Assembly: GCA_029006135.1 (NCBI GenBank)
Contig: JAQXGE010000007.1
Span: 1 to 64,000 of the forward strand
Direction: 5' to 3'
Length of the DNA stretch: 64,000 bases
Origin: Oscillospiraceae bacterium
GTDB taxonomy: Bacteria > Bacillota > Clostridia > Oscillospirales > Ruminococcaceae
How positions within the stretch are numbered: position 1 is the stretch's first letter; the number at the start of each line of letters is the position of its first letter. Shown here one piece after another: positions 43,309 to 51,400 of the stretch. The notes under the pieces were generated by a model. The model ran no database searches and was not told where the DNA came from. It saw nothing but the letters and a program-made list of their open reading frames with translations. A program made the translations under genes and the position numbers.

Positions 43309-45345
43309 TCACTGTTGTTTCAGCAGCCAATCAATGACTGCCGCCGCATCCGCCACATTGACTTCACCATCACCATTGGTGTCTGCCCGAAGATATTTTT
43401 CTGCCGGCACTTGTTCCGTGAATCCGGTATACCGCACATTATAGATGTTGTAAATCAGCTGAGCATCGTTTGCGTCCACCTTGCCGCTTTTGTTCACGTC
43501 CATACCGTAGTCCACGCTGACCGGCGTTCCATCGGTTATATCTACCTGTGCAGCGGCCTGAGTGAGGCTCAAGGTCTGTTCAATTGTCAAAGCGCAGTAT
43601 GCATTATACTGTTCCGACCAGTACATGGCCGCTCCTGCATAGCTGGGAATATGCCCATCGTCCAGTGTAACAGAATTTCTAACTAACCAGACAGCTGTCC
43701 CGTCCAAATCGAGATATTTTGACACCGTAACACCGTTTGTATTCACCGTGCGTAGAATCGTAAAAGTCAGATTGCCCTCCACTTCTTTGACGGTATAGAC
43801 GCCATCACCGGAATCCACAACGGGCACGCTCTTTCCGCCAACCTCAGCGGTCACCGCATAAGTGTATCCCTGCTCGGTGTGAAGCGTCAGGGAGTAGTCC
43901 TGCCCCAAAGTCGCCGTTGGTGTATATCCGGCAGCCGCACCGGCACCGCTGCCCTCAACGGTCACCGTCCCCTGCGCCTGCTGTTTCGTAACTGTGACAG
44001 AAATATCTCCGCAAATGGCCGAGCCGGAAATTGTGTAAGTTCCTTCTTCGGCCGTATATCCGGTATATGTCTTTCCTCCAATTGTGAGGCTTTCCACACT
44101 GTACGCCCAGTTTTTCACTGTCGGAACGGTAAAAGAATAATCCGTTCCGTAAACCGCTTGTGCCGCCCCTTCTATTTCTTCCGCAGCATTGCCCGCAAAG
44201 GTGACAGCATAATGTTTGGGCGTCCTGCTGCCCGTAATTGTAACCGGTCCGCTTACGTTTGGAATTATATAAGTTCCGTTTTCGCCGATTACGGGATTTG
44301 TTTCTGTTCCATTGACCAGCGCCGTAATCTCCCCGTAATCGTAATTGGTGCCGTCGCTTGCCTTTGTGAACGTGTAGTCCTCCCCTTCTGTCGCACTGGA
44401 AGGTCCGTCAAATATTTCATCCAGCGTAACCGCGAAGGTTCTCTTAGCAATGTTCAGTTCGATGGAATCCGCGATAATTGTTGCCAAAGTAAGGTCGCGG
44501 TCCTCCGCCGTCTCTCCGCCGCCAAAGGAAGCAGAAACTAAGGAAATTTTTCCTGTTCCCGCGCAGAGAGCATCAAAGGCAAGAATATAGGCCGAACTCC
44601 CGAAGTTTTTGTCCCGTCCGTAATCTTCAATCTTCAACGTTCCGTCCGTATCACCAACAGATGCTGTTCCCAAATACGATTTTTCTTCGTTAAAGGCGAA
44701 AGCGTCCGAATCGTAATTAATGATTAGCTCCGCAGCCGAAAAGGATGTTTCAGCCGCGTTTCCAACCGCCACGTTGATATTCACGGTTTCTCCGGCGCTG
44801 GTCTCATTAGACAGAGCCGACAAACCGGCTGTATATCCTTCATAATTAAGCGAAAACGTTTGAGTTATCGGCACTTCAAACTTTTGCCAACTTTGATTCT
44901 CTTCTAATATGGCAACCTTTGCAGCACCGATGGAATAGGTTCCTTCCGGCGTTCCGGCCGGCACCAAATAGGAAATTGCAGCGATTTCCGTCAATGTTTG
45001 AGGCTGTTTTTCGTTCATCCAGTATACTGTTTGACTATCCTCATACATATTCATGATTTCACTGCCGGTACTCGCCTGCAAGAACGTAAAGGGTTCCGGA
45101 ATAACCAGTTGAAACTCTATTCCCGCTAATTTAATTGTACTGTTGGCATACAGATGAAAAACAACAATCTGATTTTCCCCTGTAATCTTTACTTGAGATG
45201 GTTCCATTTCCCCGTATAGTGAAGTTTGCTCTTCACCGTTCTCGCTGTCTGCATAGACCGGCAAGCACGTTTGTGCACACAGCACAACGCAGAGGAGGAG
45301 ACTTGCTGCCTTCTTCATCCTATTGACAATGCGTTCCTGTGTCAT
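43309..45345 (-). CDS. Secreted multidomain protein with cohesin-like domains and C-terminal dockerin
   Basis: The 678-residue protein has a signal peptide (about 10-32), two cohesin-like beta domains (about 45-165 and 172-305), three beta repeats of about 75-85 residues (about 308-545), an uncharacterised domain, and a C-terminal type I dockerin: calcium loops MDVNKSGKVDANDAQ and ADTNGDGEVNVADAA, each followed by a helix. No catalytic domain is visible. It could be a small scaffoldin or adhesin. The start at ATG 45345 has AGGGG about ten bases upstream; an ATG nine codons later is possible. The nearby membrane-anchored cohesin-like protein is its natural candidate partner. Confidence 0.75.
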   Translation of the reverse strand: MTQERIVNRMKKAASLLLCVVLCAQTCLPVYADSENGEEQTSLYGEMEPSQVKITGENQIVVFHLYANSTIKLAGIEFQLVIPEPFTFLQASTGSEIMNMYEDSQTVYWMNEKQPQTLTEIAAISYLVPAGTPEGTYSIGAAKVAILEENQSWQKFEVPITQTFSLNYEGYTAGLSALSNETSAGETVNINVAVGNAAETSFSAAELIINYDSDAFAFNEEKSYLGTASVGDTDGTLKIEDYGRDKNFGSSAYILAFDALCAGTGKISLVSASFGGGETAEDRDLTLATIIADSIELNIAKRTFAVTLDEIFDGPSSATEGEDYTFTKASDGTNYDYGEITALVNGTETNPVIGENGTYIIPNVSGPVTITGSRTPKHYAVTFAGNAAEEIEGAAQAVYGTDYSFTVPTVKNWAYSVESLTIGGKTYTGYTAEEGTYTISGSAICGDISVTVTKQQAQGTVTVEGSGAGAAAGYTPTATLGQDYSLTLHTEQGYTYAVTAEVGGKSVPVVDSGDGVYTVKEVEGNLTFTILRTVNTNGVTVSKYLDLDGTAVWLVRNSVTLDDGHIPSYAGAAMYWSEQYNAYCALTIEQTLSLTQAAAQVDITDGTPVSVDYGMDVNKSGKVDANDAQLIYNIYNVRYTGFTEQVPAEKYLRADTNGDGEVNVADAAAVIDWLLKQQ

Positions 45346-45443
45346 CAGATATCATCCCCTTATTTATATTGCAAATGGTATGAACATTTATTTTTTTGCA
45401 AGCAGCAGATTTTTGATGCAGTTCATCCGTTCGCTATTATTTT

Positions 45444-45472
45444 ATCATATCAGGTTCAATTATCCTGTACAA
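45444..45472 (-). promoter_or_regulatory. Candidate promoter of the dockerin/cohesin operon
   Basis: On the minus strand, -35 TTGTAC (45472-45467), 17-bp spacer, -10 TATGAT (45449-45444). The remaining AT-rich sequence between 45346 and 45675 shows no gene. Confidence 0.4.
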
Positions 45473-45605
45473 TATAAAATCACGACAAACTTCGCACACA
45501 ATTTTTATAACAATTTTCAAAATCTTTCTTTTCCCAAAATTTGTCCCCCAAAAACCGATATTTTTAAAGTTCTTCCGTGTCTGACAAAATTCACAAGTCC
45601 CACAC

Positions 45606-45634
45606 TTTCAAATTCTGCCAAGCTGTGATATACT
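45606..45634 (+). promoter_or_regulatory. Candidate promoter of the DUF975 gene
   Basis: -35 TTTCAA (45606-45611, poor), 17-bp spacer, -10 TATACT (45629-45634), 42 bp before the ATG. Confidence 0.35.
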
Positions 45635-45675
45635 GAAAAAAATTCATGGTCCAATTAGATTGGAGGTTCTTTCCC

Positions 45676-46461
45676 ATGTGGACTCGTTCCTTACTTAAAT
45701 CGAATGCCAAGGAGGCTCTGCGAGGCCGGTACTGGCGGAGTTTTCTGCTCTGCCTGCTGCTCTCGTTTTTGGGTATCGGCAGTGTTGCCGGCAATTTCAC
45801 GGTTGAGTTTCGGCAGCAGATGGATGCCCTTGATACTGCCATCAACGGCGAGGTATGGCAGGGCAACGCCGCGCAGGCTCTTCCGCAAGATTTGCTTGAG
45901 ATGATTCCGCCGCGTTTTTGGGGCTTTGCTGTGGCCGCCATTCTGATTGCCGTTGTGCTGGGGATTTGCCTGGGTGCATTTCTTCTTAACCCGCTCGAGG
46001 TTGGCCGAAACCGCTATTTTATGGAAAGCCGGCAGTCCCTCACCCCCATGGGCACCGTCACGACCGTGTTCGGTCCCGGGTATCTGAATGTTGTCAAAGT
46101 GCAGTTTCTGGTTACCCTCAAAATCGCGCTGGGCAGTATCCTCATCATCCCCGGCATCTACTGGAGTTTCTGTTACATGATGGTTCCTTATCTGCTGGCG
46201 GAGAATCCGTATATGACACCGCGTCGTGCGATGGAATTGAGCAAGCAGATGATGGAAGGTGAAAAGTGGAACGCCTTCGTGCTCAGGCTTTCTTTCATCG
46301 GCTGGAATATTCTCTGTTCGCTGACGTTTGGCATTGGATATTTCTTCCTTGAGCCTTATGTGCAGGCCACTTACGCCGAACTGTATGCCGCTCTGCGTGC
46401 CAAGGCCCTGGCCATGAACATGACGGACGCCAACGAATTGGGCGGCTTTGTCAGACACTGA
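45676..46461 (+). CDS. DUF975 family membrane protein
   Basis: The 261-residue protein begins MWTRSLLKSNAKEALRGRYW, the family signature, and has about five hydrophobic membrane segments. DUF975 proteins are common in Firmicutes and have no established function. I chose ATG 45676 with GGAGG nine bases upstream; an in-frame ATG at 45646 has no site. It is monocistronic: a bidirectional terminator follows and a convergent tRNA lies beyond it. Confidence 0.85.
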   Translation: MWTRSLLKSNAKEALRGRYWRSFLLCLLLSFLGIGSVAGNFTVEFRQQMDALDTAINGEVWQGNAAQALPQDLLEMIPPRFWGFAVAAILIAVVLGICLGAFLLNPLEVGRNRYFMESRQSLTPMGTVTTVFGPGYLNVVKVQFLVTLKIALGSILIIPGIYWSFCYMMVPYLLAENPYMTPRRAMELSKQMMEGEKWNAFVLRLSFIGWNILCSLTFGIGYFFLEPYVQATYAELYAALRAKALAMNMTDANELGGFVRH

Positions 46462-46506
46462 GGCGGACACATAAAATTAAACCAACCGCAATCAATCATA
46501 CAGCAG

Positions 46507-46546
46507 AAAAATGGCACGGCCCGCAAAATACGGACCGTGCCATTTT
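46507..46546. terminator. Bidirectional terminator between DUF975 gene and tRNA-Leu
   Basis: AAATGGCACGG.CCG pairs with CGG.CCGTGCCATTT across a 7-nt loop, with one internal mismatch. T runs are present on both strands (TTTTG on plus, TTTTTC on minus). Confidence 0.88.
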
Positions 46547-46549
46547 GTA

Positions 46550-46633
46550 TGCCGCCGACCGGGATCGAACCGGTACGGCATTTCTGCCGAGGGATTTTAA
46601 GTCCCTTGCGTCTGCCAGTTCCGCCACGGCGGC
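46550..46633 (-). tRNA. tRNA-Leu (anticodon UAA)
   Basis: The minus strand folds as a class II tRNA of 84 nt: acceptor GCCGCCG/CGGCGGC, D arm beginning GCGGAACTGGCAGACGC, anticodon arm AGGGA-CTTAAAA-TCCCT giving anticodon TAA, a long variable arm CGGCAGAAATGCCG, and T arm with GGTTCGATCC. The long variable arm and anticodon identify leucine. The 3' CCA is not encoded. Confidence 0.97.
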
Positions 46634-46645
46634 TTAACGGTGATT

Positions 46646-46674
46646 ATTGTATCGCAAATTGGGGCAGATGTCAA
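46646..46674 (-). promoter_or_regulatory. Promoter of tRNA-Leu
   Basis: On the minus strand, -35 TTGACA (46674-46669, consensus), 17-bp spacer, -10 TACAAT (46651-46646). The predicted start is about six bases before the mature tRNA 5' end. Confidence 0.78.
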
Positions 46675-46784
46675 TCTCACCGCCCTCCTTTATCGAGGGT
46701 CTTTCATGGACTGCTCGTCAGTTTTTTTCTTAATATGCAGCAGATGCAAAACACTGCAAAGTTCTGTACTTTTGTACATTTTCC

Positions 46785-46813
46785 TTGCAATTTTAGTCAG
46801 ATAGGCGTAAACT
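46785..46813 (+). promoter_or_regulatory. Promoter of the Mrp gene
   Basis: -35 TTGCAA (46785-46790), 17-bp spacer, -10 TAAACT (46808-46813), giving a predicted 5' end near 46820. Confidence 0.5.
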
Positions 46814-46824
46814 AATGAATATAT

Positions 46825-46851
46825 CGGCATTGCATTCTCGATGCAATGCCG
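46825..46851 (+). promoter_or_regulatory. Perfect hairpin at the 5' end of the Mrp mRNA
   Basis: CGGCATTGCAT (46825-46835) and ATGCAATGCCG (46841-46851) form an 11-bp perfect stem with a 5-nt loop. It starts about five bases after the predicted transcription start and ends 15 nt before the ribosome site AAAGGAG. There is no T run, so it is not a terminator; a DNA operator or mRNA-stabilising hairpin is more likely. Confidence 0.55.
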
Positions 46852-46885
46852 GCGATGATTTGCAAAATAAAGGAGTTATTTTTCC

Positions 46886-47710
46886 ATGAGTGAAGCTTGC
46901 AACCATGACTGCAGCAACTGCCATGCTGACTGCGAAAGCCGTGCACCTCAGCACGAACCGCCCCATGCCAAAAGTCACATTAAAAAAGTGATTGGCGTTG
47001 TTTCCGGCAAGGGCGGCGTCGGCAAGAGCATGACCAGCGCCATGCTGGCCGTTGCGATGCGCCGCAAAGGCTACCAGGTCGGCATCCTGGATGCGGATAT
47101 CACCGGTCCTTCTATTCCCAAACTGTTCGGCGTTCATGGCCCGGCTATGGGCAATGAGGATGGGATTCTGCCCGTCAAGAGCCACACGGGCATCGACATC
47201 ATGTCCATTAACCTGCTTCTTGAGGACGAGGAAGCCCCCGTTGTCTGGCGCGGTCCTGTGATTGCAGGTGCTGTCAAGCAGTTCTGGCAGGAAGTTATCT
47301 GGGAAGATGTTGATTTCCTGTTTGTCGATATGCCTCCGGGAACCGGCGATGTTCCTCTGACGGTCTTTCAGACCCTGCCGGTGGATGGCATTATCATTGT
47401 GTCCAGCCCGCAGGAACTGGTCGGCATGATTGTCGGCAAGGCCGTGCAGATGGCTAAAATGATGAATGTTCCCATCCTTGGCATTGTCGAAAACATGAGT
47501 TACGCCGTCTGCCCCGACTGCGGCAAGCACATTTCCGTATTCGGTGATTCCCACGTGGATGAGACCGCTGCCAAGTATGGCCTTTCTGTTCTGGCCAAGA
47601 TGCCCATTGACCCCGAACTGGCCAAAGAGGCCGATGCCGGTATGATTGAGACTTATGCCGGTTCTTCGCTGGATGGTGCAGCCAACGCGGTGGCTGCGCT
47701 GCTGAAGTAA
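46886..47710 (+). CDS. Mrp/NBP35-family iron-sulfur carrier ATPase
   Basis: Mrp (ApbC/Nbp35) proteins bind and deliver Fe-S clusters using ATP. The 274-residue protein has an N-terminal Cys cluster (CNHDCSNCHADC), the deviant Walker A GKGGVGKSMTS, DADITGPSIPKL, DMPPGTGD and a C-terminal CPDCG near residue 212, the CxxC pair that bridges a 4Fe-4S cluster in the dimer. The His/Cys-rich start is typical of clostridial Mrp. It is followed by mscL, perhaps by read-through. Confidence 0.93.
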   Translation: MSEACNHDCSNCHADCESRAPQHEPPHAKSHIKKVIGVVSGKGGVGKSMTSAMLAVAMRRKGYQVGILDADITGPSIPKLFGVHGPAMGNEDGILPVKSHTGIDIMSINLLLEDEEAPVVWRGPVIAGAVKQFWQEVIWEDVDFLFVDMPPGTGDVPLTVFQTLPVDGIIIVSSPQELVGMIVGKAVQMAKMMNVPILGIVENMSYAVCPDCGKHISVFGDSHVDETAAKYGLSVLAKMPIDPELAKEADAGMIETYAGSSLDGAANAVAALLK

Positions 47711-47773
47711 ATTTCAGCGGTCTGTTTCTTTTCCTGGTTTCACAAATATTTTATTTGCAGGAGGTTACATATC

Positions 47774-48190
47774 ATGAAAAAATTTCTCGAAGAATTCAAG
47801 GCGTTTGCCCTCAAGGGCAACATGATGGACATGGCTGTTGGTGTCATTATCGGCGGTGCGTTCTCCTCGCTCGTCACTTCCCTGACGGACAACATCATCA
47901 ACCCTATCATTGGTATTCTTTTCAAGGCTGACTTCAGCAGTGTTGTGCTCAACCTGCCTTTCGGCATTACGCTGGGCATTGGTTCCTTTGTCTCGGCCAT
48001 CATCAACTTTATCATCCTCGCGTTCGTGCTGTTCTGCATTATCAAGGGAATGAATGCGCTGATGACCCTTGGCCATCACGAGGAAGAAAAGCCCGCTGAG
48101 CCTGCCGCGCCGGCTGCTCCTACCCAGGAAGAACTGCTGGCCCAGATTTTGGCTGAGCTTAAAGCACAGAATACTGCCAAGGTCGATTGA
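47774..48190 (+). CDS. mscL: Large-conductance mechanosensitive channel MscL
   Basis: MscL is a pentameric channel that opens under membrane tension in osmotic downshock. The 138-residue protein has the N-terminal amphipathic FLEEFKAFALKGNMMDMAVG, the first membrane helix VGVIIGGAFSSLVTSL, the second about residues 68-92, and an Ala/Pro/Glu-rich tail. CAGGAGG precedes the ATG. No terminator is visible before the gltB promoter unless the 48338 hairpin serves it. Confidence 0.97.
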   Translation: MKKFLEEFKAFALKGNMMDMAVGVIIGGAFSSLVTSLTDNIINPIIGILFKADFSSVVLNLPFGITLGIGSFVSAIINFIILAFVLFCIIKGMNALMTLGHHEEEKPAEPAAPAAPTQEELLAQILAELKAQNTAKVD

Positions 48191-48294
48191 TTGCCTCCCA
48201 ATCCAAGCAGGCAAAACAAAATTAAGTTTTTGCTTTATGAATTAAATTTCAAAAGATTTTCAGCTTAATTTCAGAAAAAAATTTTGTTTGCTCG

Positions 48295-48323
48295 TTGTCA
48301 AATCCACCTTCGTATGGTATAGT
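48295..48323 (+). promoter_or_regulatory. Promoter of gltB-gltD
   Basis: -35 TTGTCA (48295-48300), 17-bp spacer, -10 TATAGT (48318-48323), predicted start near 48330. It lies upstream of an intrinsic terminator, giving a leader of about 134 nt. Confidence 0.7.
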
Positions 48324-48337
48324 TAGAGACAAGAACA

Positions 48338-48386
48338 AAGACGTTCCCAAATACGGGTCAGTGCGCCCGTTGGGAACGTCTTTTTT
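48338..48386 (+). terminator. Intrinsic terminator inside the gltB leader (possible attenuator)
   Basis: AAGACGTTCCCAA (48338-48350) pairs with TTGGGAACGTCTT (48370-48382), with an inner ACGGG/CCCGT stem, then a run of T to 48386. It sits about eight bases downstream of the predicted gltB transcription start and 78 nt before the ATG. It could end mscL transcripts, but relative to the promoter it behaves as a leader terminator. Confidence 0.8.
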
Positions 48387-48396
48387 CGTTATAAAA

Positions 48397-48426
48397 GCGG
48401 GTACCGGAACTGTGCACCGGTCCCGC
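48397..48426 (+). promoter_or_regulatory. Second hairpin in the gltB leader
   Basis: GCGGG..CCGG (48397-48407) pairs with CCGG.CCCGC (48417-48426) with a small bulge. It ends about 20 nt before the ribosome site GAAGGAG. It may influence translation or act with the upstream hairpin. Confidence 0.45.
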
Positions 48427-48463
48427 TCCCGCAGATGAAAGGTTACGGGAAGGAGTAAAACGG

Positions 48464-51400
48464 ATGGAAAACTTTACTGAACGCACGACCCCCGCCGGAC
48501 TGTACGATTCGCAGTTTGAACACGACAACTGCGGCATTGGTGCCGTGGTGGATATCAAGGGCCGCAAAAGTCACAAAACCATCAATGACGCCCTGCAGAT
48601 TGTGGAACACCTTGAGCACCGTGCCGGCAAGGATGCCGAGGGCAAGACCGGTGACGGCGTGGGCATTCTTTTGCAGATTGGTCATAAATTCTTTAAGAAG
48701 GCCGCCGCTCAGGCAGGGATTGAACTTGGCGGCGAGCGGAAATATGGCATTGGTATGTTCTTTTTCCCGCAGGAAGAGCTTGACCGCAATCAAGACAAAA
48801 AGCTGTTTGAGATCATCTGCAAAAAAGAGGGTCTTCATTTTCTCGGCTGGCGTGAAGTTCCCACCTGCCCGGATGTTTTGGGACACAAAGCCCGCAACTG
48901 TATGCCGAGTATCTGGCAGGCTTTTGTGGAAAAGCCTGCGCGCATCAAGCCCGGCATTGACTTTGACCGCAGGCTTTATGTGGCGCGCCGCGTCTTTGAG
49001 CAGTCCAGCCAAAAGACCTATGTGTGCAGCCTTTCAAGCCGTACCATCGTGTATAAAGGTATGTTCCTTGTGAAGGAACTGCGGCTGTTCTACCCGGATT
49101 TGCAGGACGAGGACTACGAATCCGCCATCGGTATGGTTCACAGCCGCTTCTCCACCAATACGGCACCGAGCTGGAACCGGGCACACCCCAACCGCTTTAT
49201 TCTGCATAACGGCGAAATCAACACCATCCGCGGCAATGTGGATACGATGCTTGCCCGTGAGGAGACCATCGGTTCCAATTATCTAAAAGAAGACATGACC
49301 AAAGTTCTTCCCATTGTCAATCAGGGCGGTTCTGACTCGGCCATGCTTGACAATACCCTTGAGTTCATGGTCATGAACGGCATGGAACTTCCGCTGGCCG
49401 TCATGGTCACGATTCCTGAGCCGTGGGAAAACAACAAGAGCATGGACCCCAAAAAGCGTGCTTTCTATCAGTATTACGCCACCATGCTGGAGCCGTGGGA
49501 CGGGCCTGCTTCCATCCTGTTCAGTGACGGCGATGTGATGGGTGCTGTGCTGGACCGCAACGGTCTGCGTCCGAGCCGGTATTATATCACAAAGGACGGC
49601 CGCCTGATTCTCTCCAGCGAAGTCGGTGTTCTGGATTTGCCTTCCGACCAGATTGTCCGCAAGGACCGTCTGCGCCCCGGCAAGATGCTGCTGGTTGACA
49701 CCGTCAAGGGCGAACTCGTGGATGACGACCAGCTCAAGGCCGATTATGCGAGCCGCCAGCCTTACGGCGAATGGCTGGACCGCAACCTTGTCAATCTGTC
49801 CGACCTCAAGATTCCCAACGAGCGTGTGCCTGCACACAGCCGGGAAGAACTCGTCCGTCTGCAGAAGGCTTTTGGCTACGAGTACGAAGATGTTTCAACG
49901 ATGATTCTTCCTATGGCAAAGAACGGTGCGGAACCCGCCGGAGCCATGGGTTCGGATACCCCTCTGGCTGTTTTGAGCCATACGCATCCCCCGCTGTTTG
50001 AATACTTCAAGCAGATGTTTGCCCAGGTCACAAACCCGCCTATTGATGCGCTGCGTGAGAAGGTTGTGACTTCCACCACCGTTTATGTCGGTGCACAGGG
50101 CAATTTGCTCGAGGAGGACGCAGACAACTGCAAAGTCCTGAAAATCACCAACCCCATTTTGACCGAGACCGATTTGATGAAAATCAAGTCCATGAACGTT
50201 CCCGGCTTCAAGGTGGAAACCATTTCGATTTGCTACTATAAAAATACCGACCTGGAAAAAGCTATTGACCGGTTGTTTGTGGACGTGGACCGTGCCTACC
50301 GCGATGGTGCCAACATTCTCATTCTCTCGGATCGCGAAATTGACGAATACCATGTCGCCATTCCAAGTCTGCTGGCGGTGGGTGCCGTTTCCAAATATTT
50401 GGTCCGTACCCGCAAGCGCACCGCAATGGCGCTGATTCTTGAGAGCGGCGAGCCGCGCAAAGTCCACGATTTTGCCACGCTGCTGGGTTACGGTGCCTGT
50501 GCCATCAACCCCTACCTTGCACAGGAGACCATCGGCGAACTGATTGAAGACGGGCTGCTGGATAAAGATTATTACGCCGCCGTCAATGACTACAACAAGG
50601 CCGTCCTGGCAGGCATCGTGAAGATTGCCTCCAAAATGGGTATTTCCACCATTCAGTCCTATCAGGGAAGCCAGATTTTTGAAGCGCTCGGCATCAGCAA
50701 AGAGGTTGTGGATAAATACTTCACCAACACAGTCTCACGCGTGGGCGGTATTACCATCAAGGATATCCAGGATGATTTGGAAGCCCGCCACAAGCAGGCG
50801 TTCGACCCGCTGGGCCTTGACATCAATATGGAACTGCCCAGTGTCGGTGCGCACAAATTCCGCAGCGGCCCGCAGGCAGAGCAGCATCTGTACAATCCCC
50901 GGACCATTCATCTGCTCCAGCAGGCCTGCTGGACCGGTGATTACGGCAAGTTCAAGGAATATACCGCGTCCCTTGAGCAGACCGGCGGCGATGCCATGCA
51001 TCTGCGCAGCCTGCTGGACTTCAATTACCCTGAGCAGGGCGTTCCTCTTGACGAAGTGGAAAGCGTTGACTCCATTGTTCGCCGCTTCAAGACCGCGGCC
51101 ATGAGCTATGGTGCTCTGTCCGAGGAAGCGCACGAATGTATGGCCATTGCCATGAACCGTCTGGGCGGCAAGAGCAATACCGGCGAGGGCGGCGAGGCCG
51201 AGGACCGCTACGGCACGGAGCGCAACAGCGCCATCAAGCAAGTTGCTTCGGCCCGGTTCGGCGTGACCAGCAAATATCTGGTTTCCGCAGAGGAAATTCA
51301 AATCAAGATGGCGCAGGGCGCGAAGCCCGGTGAGGGCGGTCAGCTTCCCGGCGGCAAGGTTTACCCCTGGGTTGCCAAGACCCGCAACTCCACAACCGGT

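Noticed and set aside
48330-48463. ANTAR-target tandem hexaloop leader at gltB
   Set aside because: There is no room for two hexaloop stems before the terminator, and the loops seen are not six-base A1/G4 loops.
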